From Chamaecyparis obtusa (lineage: Eukaryota; Streptophyta; Pinopsida; Cupressales; Cupressaceae), in the NCBI GenBank assembly GCA_027943335.1, contig BSBK01001160.1, positions 1-64,000 of the forward strand: a stretch of 64,000 bases of DNA, written 5' to 3'. The position numbers and the translations under genes are program-made. The notes under the pieces are model-generated. The model was not told the origin of the DNA and searched no databases. It worked only from the letters and a program-made list of their open reading frames with translations. Below are positions 57,462 to 64,000 of this stretch, piece by piece. Position 1 is the first letter of the stretch, and the number at the start of each line of letters is the position of its first letter.

Positions 57462-58935
57462 TTTTAGAATTATTTAGAACAATAGAGAGGGGGGGTAAAT
57501 AAGTTGTTCTTATGTCCATATGTACCAATTTAACTTTCTAGTACTTCAACAATCTCATATCTAATCACCAACACAACTGGTCTCTAAAGTATTTATCAGA
57601 AACATATAACATGTAGTCCACTATCCAAAAGTAATTAACTTGCAGAATATAACAACATTCACACAAGTATAACTCTAGGATTTATAGTGGAAACCCAACT
57701 TGGGAAAAACCACTTTGTAACATGCTACTAATATTTCACTCTTCTGAAGTGAGCTCTGTGAAAAGCCAACCATGTTAAAGGTTTACAAACACATTGGTAG
57801 GTGTGACCCTGTTAAAGGATTTAAACACTCTATCAAAAGTGACTTGGTTTAAGGATTTAAGAAAATTCCATTAGAATGCCACCTTGATTAAAGGATTTAT
57901 ACAATGACTATTAGGTCAACCTTGATTAAAGGATTTAGACTGATACAATGGTTAGAAAATAACAGTAGTTTCTAATATGAAAATCATACAACTCACTTTG
58001 CAAATACAGATCCACTTTGCACATATATGTTGATTTACTGACTGACCTTCATTTTCATCTCCATCACTGATCTGCTCAAATTCTCTTCAAGCAATCACAA
58101 CTTTGTTCAACTCCTTCATAATTTCACCTTCATCCTTCTGCTTATACTTATCAGTCAATAACATCAACAACTTCAGCCCATGTTGTAACCTCACAATTAG
58201 GTTTTCTTTTATACCTCTTTTATTAGGTAGATCCACCTTTTTCCACTTAATCTCCTTCATAGATCTTAGGTTTAGGTCAAATTCATCAAATCCTCCCATC
58301 ATTATGTTCTTCATCCTTCCTTCTAGATACATCTTCAAACTTCTCATTGAATCCATAATAAAATGATTTACTATGCATTTAATACTCCATACAATAAATT
58401 AATAAAGTCAACATGATTTATATATCCCAAGAATTCAACTATGACGGTTGGAAATCTCAATTCTTTCTCTAAATGTAAATTACTAACACTCGGTCAATAC
58501 TGTATATCATCTCCTCGATCATCACTGCATATCTCGGTCATCTCTACAAACTATCTTCCTTGGCAAATACTGTCGCTTGGCATAAACTAATATTCGGTCA
58601 ACACTAAATTTACTCAACATATACTGGCGCTCGGTCCACACTAACATCACTCGGCTTAAATTAGTTTTCTTCACTTTTGCTCGGTTAAACCTTCTTCTCC
58701 AGTCTTTCTTCTTACTTAGATAGACAATCCATTATCTTATCAATGTGCCAACTAATCAAGTACCCATTGAAGTATCAAATAACTCAACCTTTCCTTAGGT
58801 TCTCTTGTTATCTCCTTGCCCTAATCCTCTTCATCAATCAATAGATATGGTACTACCCTAGATAGCAACTATCTTACCAGTTAAGGTTTGACATCAATGA
58901 CAATACAACAATTGTTTCGATTACAGTTTCCAGCA
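57462..58935 (-). repeat. Copia 3' LTR
   Basis: About 1474 bp. The start on plus (TTTTAGAATT) is a mutated version of TGTTAGAATT at 63658. The visible part of both LTRs matches for at least 340 bases. The minus strand start is TGCTGGAAACTG, next to the purine tract. It contains CTCGG-rich words near 58490-58690. Confidence 0.85.
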
Positions 58936-58950
58936 ATCTCCCTCTTTGGC
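58936..58950 (-). promoter_or_regulatory. Copia polypurine tract
   Basis: The minus strand reads GCCAAAGAGGGAGAT immediately before the 3' LTR. Similar AGGGAGAG words occur at 59103-59112 and 59146-59155. Confidence 0.75.
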
Positions 58951-59384
58951 ATTGATGGCAACACCACATGAATAACACATGATTTACCAAACGATCCAAA
59001 AAAAAAACTTATTTGCACCAAATTTGTGTAATATCCTTAGCTTCATTCTGATTCACAACAAATTTTCCTTGCCTAATTGTACACACAGTTACGACCTCTA
59101 AATCTCTCCCTCAGGTACAATGAATCCTCTTTGTTTTCATCTAAATCTCTCCCTCTTTGACAATAATGTCAAAGTAGTATCTATCACTTACATCTTCTTC
59201 ATGTAGATGTCTTCATGTTATTTTGGTATGTTGTATTTCTCCCTCTATCATCTTACTTATGACTGATTATCATCTTTGTTATAGTACTTCTCACAACTCT
59301 AGACAACTCCTAAAGTGTGACCTTTTTCTGCATCAAATTTTCAAATATTTTGTGTAGCACATTTGATGCAGTGCTCCTAGTTGA

Positions 59385-60900
59385 CTAGGCTCCCTCAGTT
59401 GGGGGAATGACCCCTAGTTTACCTCTAAGATATTCATGAGCATCCTTAGGTAAATATTTTGTGAATATGTCTGCTAGTTGTTCCTTTCTATTCACATATT
59501 CCATTCTCACTTCTTTATCTTGTACTATCTCTTTCAAGTAATGATACTTGATAGAAATATGGTTAGTCTTTGTTTGCATCACTAGATTCTTTGATATATT
59601 GATAGCACTTGTGTTATTATAAAAAATAACAATTGGCTTAGTGATTTCATCTTTTATTCCTTTCAACAATTTCTTGATCCACACCAAATTTGAATAATTT
59701 ACTACAGCTGCTACATACTCATCTTTTGTTGTAGATTGGGAAATGCAGTTTTGTTTCTTACTTGTCTAGGAGACTAATCTCTTTCCTAGAAAGAATGCTC
59801 CACCACTTGTGCTTTTCATGTCATCGACATTTCCAACCCAATCTGCATTAGTGTAAACTCTCAGTTCAAATTTTTCATTCTTCTTGTAGTATAATCCATA
59901 ATCATTTGTTCCTTTTAGATATCTCAGTTTTCTTTTTCCTGCCATCATATGATTTTCCTTAGGATTGGTAGAGAATCTTGCCACAATCCCAACTGCTAGG
60001 GCTATATCCGGCCTACTGTGGACAACATATTGTAGCTTTCCAATCATAGATCTATATAGGGTTTGATTCACTTTAGTAGTATCGTCAGTTTTAGATAGTT
60101 TATGTCCAGTAGGTTTATGTCCAGTAGCCATAAGAGTACTTACTAGTCTGGAATCCTCCATACCAAAAGTTTTCAGTATCTCTTTAACATATTTAGATTG
60201 AGTGATAAAGATACATTTCTCCATCTGATAAACTTGTAATCCAACAAAGAATTTAATTTCACCAAAAATAGACATTTCAAACTCATCTTGCATCTCACTT
60301 GAAAATTTTTGACATAGGGCATCTTGTCCTCCAAATATGATATCATCGAAAAAAATTTCAACTAATAAAATCCCTTTCCCTTCTTTTGTTTTCATATACA
60401 AATTGTTGTTGTCATTTGTTCTTGAAAATCCAATCTTTATCACATAATTGTGTAGTCTTTCATACCATGCTCTTGGAGCTTGTTTCAATCCATACAACAC
60501 CTAGTTCAATTTGTAAACCATATTTTTCTTGCTCGGGTCAACAAATCCTTCGGATTGCTCAATGTATACTTCTTCTAATATACCATTCAGAAATGCAGAT
60601 TCGACATTCATCTGATATACTTTGAAATCTTTGTATGCAACATATGCAAGTAGAGTCCTCACTCCTTCTAATCTTGCTACAAGGGAAAATGTTTCCCCAT
60701 AGTCTATTCCTTCTTCTTGTGCATAACCCTTGCATACCAATCTTGCCTTATTTCTTAAAACTTGTCCATGTTCATTTAGCTTATTTTTGAATACCTATTT
60801 TGTTCCAATAACATTCTTGTCTTCTGGTCTCGGCACCAAAGTCCAAGTATCATTCTTTTCTATCTGATCAATTTCTTCATTCATAGCTTGAATCCAGTCA
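59385..60900 (-). pseudogene. Copia reverse transcriptase-RNase H
   Basis: A single minus-strand frame to 59385, with stops at 60501 and 59766 and one before 60740. Landmarks: [55 protein letters not shown], the catalytic IFFDDIIFGGQ (YVDD reads FFDD, both Asp kept), HSRPDIALAVGIVARF, the RNase H YTNADWVGNVDDMKSTSGG (first acidic residue appears as Asn) and the end EQLADIFTKYLPKDAHEYLR. It copies element RNA into DNA in virus-like particles. The Asn substitution and the stops imply inactivity. Confidence 0.9.
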
Positions 60901-61758
60901 TCATTCTCTAAAGCATCTTTTACTAAATTAGGCTCAAATTCACACAGTAAACATGTAGGTCTTTCAACTTACTTCTTGTCAAGACTCTAGATTATTTATG
61001 TCCAATGATTTTCTCAGGCTTATGATGTCTTCTTACACATCGTGCCAATGTAGGTTCAGATTTCTTTTCTCCTTGATCAGGGTTTTTAGGTTCATCATGC
61101 AAATTATCAGCTTCATCTTCTGATTGCTCGGCAACATCCTCCTGATGCTCGACATTGCTTATTCGTGACTTTGCATTTGGTTCAAGTGTGTTACTTGCCT
61201 CTCCTTCTTCCATGTACAAAAAAGATCTGTAATCTTTAGGTTCTTATTTTCCCTCCAGTTCATTATTTTCTACATATTCATCAACTCTAACATTTGCACT
61301 TTCCACAACTTTGTTAGTGTTAGAATTCAAACACTTATAAGCTTTTCTCTTAGTGAAATAACCTAGGAATATGCCTTCATCACTTTTTGTATCAAATCTT
61401 CCATTCCTATTATCTTTCAGTATATGGCATTTACTCCCAAAGATTCTAAAATACTTAACATTAGGTGCATAACCATTCCATAACTCATAAGGTGTAGCAT
61501 TTGTACCTTTCCTGATTTGTACTTGGTTTAAGGTATAAATAGTTGTACTTACAACTTCTCTCTAGTATTTTTGTGCAACATTCTTCTCAATCATCAATGT
61601 TCTTGCACAATCCATAATTGACATGTTTCTTCTCTCTACTATGCCATTGTGTGGAGGTGTTCTCGGTGCAGACATTTGTCTCTTGATTCCTCTATCATTG
61701 CAGAACAGATTGAACTCATTTGATATAAACTCTCCACCTCAGTTAGATCTCAAACATT
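60901..61758 (-). pseudogene. Copia integrase, C-terminal half
   Basis: After a frameshift at about 61755 the minus strand continues the integrase in another frame, with the third catalytic residue region reading PHNGIVERRN-like text, then GTNATPYELWNG and GIFLGY, the conserved copia integrase end. A Glu/Asp-rich variable linker follows (61219-60992, EHQEDVAEQSEDEADNLHDE) before RT. Confidence 0.8.
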
Positions 61759-62271
61759 TCAGGCTTCTACTATTTCTTTTTCAACTTTTGCAAAATACCA
61801 CTTAAACAATTGAAATGCATCAAATTTCTCTTTCAAAAACATTACAATCATCATCCTAATGTAATCATCAAAAAATAGAATAAAATACCTATCACCACAA
61901 TAACTTTGTACACCCATAGGTCCACAAAGGTCAGTATGAACCAATTCCAAAATATTTTCAGAAGTATATGTCTTGCTCTTAAAACTACACTTTGTCATTT
62001 TTCCCAATTGACATTGTTTACACATTAGATTATCAGGTTTCTTCAATCTCAGCAATCCTCTAACTTTCTTCTTTTTACTAATACTTATCAGATTCTCAAA
62101 ATTCACATGACACGACCTCTTATGCCAAAACCATACATCATCAAATTGTGCAAACAAACATGTTTCTTCAGATAGGTCTAGATAGAACAAGTTGCCTCTA
62201 GTTCGTTCTCCACTTCCAATTAGTTCACCAGTGTCATCAAATATTTTAGCCTTTCTGTGATGAAACTCCAC
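61759..62271 (-). pseudogene. Copia integrase, N-terminal half
   Basis: Same frame as gag-protease, just after the TGA at 62272. It contains WHKRSCHVNFENL...CKQCQLGK (the gag-pre-integrase zinc module, H...H...CX2C), then LVHTDLCGPM with the first catalytic Asp and FFDDYIRMMIVMFLKEK. Length and order are normal for copia. It begins with VEFHHRKA and has no start of its own, so it is the continuation of the polyprotein and not a separate gene. Confidence 0.9.
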
Positions 62272-63609
62272 TCAGTAACTAGTACTATTCAACTGTGCAA
62301 CACTTAGAAAATTATAGTTAAGACCTTCAACCCAATAAGCATTTTCACATGTGATCTTACCAGTGAACTTAATTGATCCTTTACCTCTCACAAGACATGG
62401 TGCATCATTACCAAACTTAACACTTCTACCTTTGTAATGATCTAGGGTCTCAATTTTACTTTTATCACCAGTCATGTGATGTGAGAAACCACTATCAATA
62501 ATCCATTTATCACCTTTACTCACATAAGAAATAAATGTAGTTTTCTCATCTTCATCAGAATTATCTTTCATAGCAATATAGACTACTTCGATATCACATT
62601 CATCAGATTCACTAGTGTCATTGTCAATTTCCTCTTCAGCAATATAGCAGGATTTCTTACCTCTATCTTTGTAGTCTTTATACCTTCGGTGATCTCTGTC
62701 ATTGTTCATATCCTTGTACTTGCTTTCCCTTCTCTCATCCTTGTCAATCCTATCAAGACATCTTGCTACAATATGGCCAACTTTGTTACATGAAAAATAG
62801 GTTATAGGAAGTTTACCTTTATATTTCCCTCTTCCTCTTTGTAGTCTTCTAGCCATGAGATCCTCAAGATCATCTAGTTCATCATCAGAAGTGTCATTTT
62901 CACTGTCACTGTCACTTTTCACACATTTTTTTTCCTTCTTAGACTTATGCAAAACCATTTGTGACTTGAATGCAGATTCAACATTAGGAACAGTGTAGTT
63001 ATAATAGTTAGACATCTCAAAAGAAGTAAGCTTACCAACAAGACTTTTCAGAGTTAGAACATTACCAAGGTTACATCTTGATTCTTGAATTGAAGAAATT
63101 ATGATAGCATAAATAGGAAGAAAGGTTCTTAATACCTTACAAATAATAGTCTCATCATCAATGATTCTATTGGCTCCTCTTATAGCATTCATTATCTCCT
63201 TAATTATTCCACAGTACTGAGCAATATTTTCACCTTCTTTCATTTTCATTTCATCAAACTTACCTCTCAAACTCTTAGCTTTTTCTCTTAGCACATTAGT
63301 ATCTCCACCATAGATATTTGCAAGAGTATCCTGCATTTGCTTTGCAGTAGTGCATTCTTTGATATCTTCAAATTTGGGATAGCTTAAGGCAAATGCAATC
63401 TTCAACATTGCTTGATTATGTTCTTGTTTTGCTTTCATCTCCTCGATAGTCAAAGGTGAAACATGTATAACATAGTCATGTTCCACATAGTACTTTGTCG
63501 AATCACCAATACCCACTAGATGAAATTTCATTAGAATTTTCCATGCAGGGAAGTTCTCTTTGTTCAACTTCAGTACCTCCTTTTTATACATCTTGACCAT
63601 TAGCTTCAA
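62272..63609 (-). pseudogene. Copia gag-protease
   Basis: 445 codons open from an ATG at 63609, 35 bases inside the primer site. The N-terminal part is the copia gag domain (KLNKENFPAWKILMKFHLV, ALSYPKFEDIKECTTAKQMQ, LRGKFDEMKMKEGENIAQYC). A highly charged stretch and the zinc knuckle region YFSCNKVGHIVARC follow. The first Cys of CX2CX4HX4C appears as Tyr. Protease: KWIIDSGFSHHMTGD with the DSG active site intact. The frame stops at a TGA (62272-62274) and is then open again. One charge-rich linker (SDSDSENDTSDDELDDLEDL) precedes the knuckle. Confidence 0.93.
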
Positions 63610-63643
63610 GTACCTTTAAACTTTTTCTCTATAAGCACCAATA

Positions 63644-63655
63644 GCTCTAATACCA
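63644..63655 (-). promoter_or_regulatory. Copia primer binding site
   Basis: The minus strand reads TGGTATTAGAGC two bases after the LTR, one mismatch to the tRNA-Met-type site. Confidence 0.85.
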
Positions 63656-63657
63656 AT

Positions 63658-64000
63658 TGTTAGAATTATTTAGAACAACAAAGAGGGGGGATGAATCAGT
63701 TGTTCTCAAGTATAGATGTACCAATTGAACTTTCTAGCACTTCAACAATCTGAGATCTAATCACCAACACAACTCAATCTCTAAAGTATATATAAAAAAC
63801 ATATAACATGCATTCCACTGTCCAAAAGTCATTAACTTATAGAATATAACAACATTCACACAAGTATAACATCAGGATTTATAGTGTTAACCCGACTTGG
63901 GAAAAACCACTTTGTAACATGCTACTGATATTTCACTCTTCTAAAGTGAGCTCTGTGAAAAGCCAACCCTGTTAAAGGTTTACAAACACAATGCTAGGTG
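63658..64000 (-). repeat. Copia 5' LTR (partial, truncated by window end)
   Basis: Starts TGTTAGAATT on plus and parallels 57462-57800 with about one difference per ten bases. The rest lies outside the window. Confidence 0.9.

Larger units (their letters stand above)
57462..64000 (-). mobile_element. Ty1/copia retrotransposon (5' LTR runs off window)
   Basis: Minus-strand element: 5' LTR from 63658 to beyond the right edge, primer site, gag-protease-integrase-RT-RNase H, polypurine tract, 3' LTR 57462-58935. It is inserted in the Tat-2 integrase end. It is the least decayed element here: three separate in-frame stops (62272, 60501, 59766) and a frameshift near 61755 account for most of the damage. 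The pol order with integrase before RT defines copia. The left flanking base group aaaag (57457-57461) would be the TSD. Its partner is outside the window. Confidence 0.93.

Overview
The window is repeat-dominated plant nuclear DNA. No intact cellular gene was found. Nearly every coding trace is a decayed retrotransposon ORF or a retroposed gene fragment. The very large, deeply nested, slowly eroded LTR elements (Tat-type Ty3/gypsy, a chromovirus, Ty1/copia, a TRIM) fit a large-genome seed plant, perhaps a gymnosperm, but the species cannot be told from the sequence alone. No tRNA, rRNA or CRISPR was seen.

Left edge (1-6833): a direct duplication of about 350 bp flanks an 830-bp TA-rich microsatellite. 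Next is a 2.5-kb LTR-bounded non-coding element (2047-4575) with 5-bp target-site duplications (TSDs). A 74-bp minisatellite and a minus-strand retroposed ORF (5655-6182) with an A-tail follow, then AT-rich DNA.

Centre (6834-46513): one minus-strand Tat-like giant retrotransposon (Tat-1). Its 5' LTR is at 45312-46513, and its order is gag, protease, RT, RNase H, integrase, an antisense plant-mobile-domain (PMD) ORF, a tandem-repeat 3' region and a 3' LTR at 6834-7992. It has been opened by later insertions. A plus-strand chromovirus (14749-29325) split the integrase. That chromovirus in turn has a minus-strand, polless LTR element (20982-27753) inside its 3' LTR. A 5.3-kb unit (35808-41108), itself hit by a perfect TRIM (37626-37960), split gag. 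A LINE tail with a 13-bp TSD sits in a misplaced LTR-end fragment between protease and RT.

Right part (46514-64000): the 3' half of a second Tat copy (Tat-2). It is joined to Tat-1 through the single LTR at 45312-46513, which has a polypurine tract on one side and a primer site on the other, as in a tandem LTR-sharing array. Tat-2 also carries a plus-strand PMD ORF, split by other repeats (about 48.1-53.0 kb). Its integrase end is interrupted by a fairly young Ty1/copia element (57462 to beyond the window).

The most striking item is the innermost element (20982-27753). It has LTRs, a tRNA-Met-type primer site and TSDs but no recognisable pol. It carries one long, now stop-ridden reading frame that includes an intron-free stretch resembling the N-terminal HEAT-repeat part of the cohesin regulator PDS5, followed by a CCHC-like knuckle and a coiled coil. 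This looks like host-gene capture by a non-autonomous retrotransposon.
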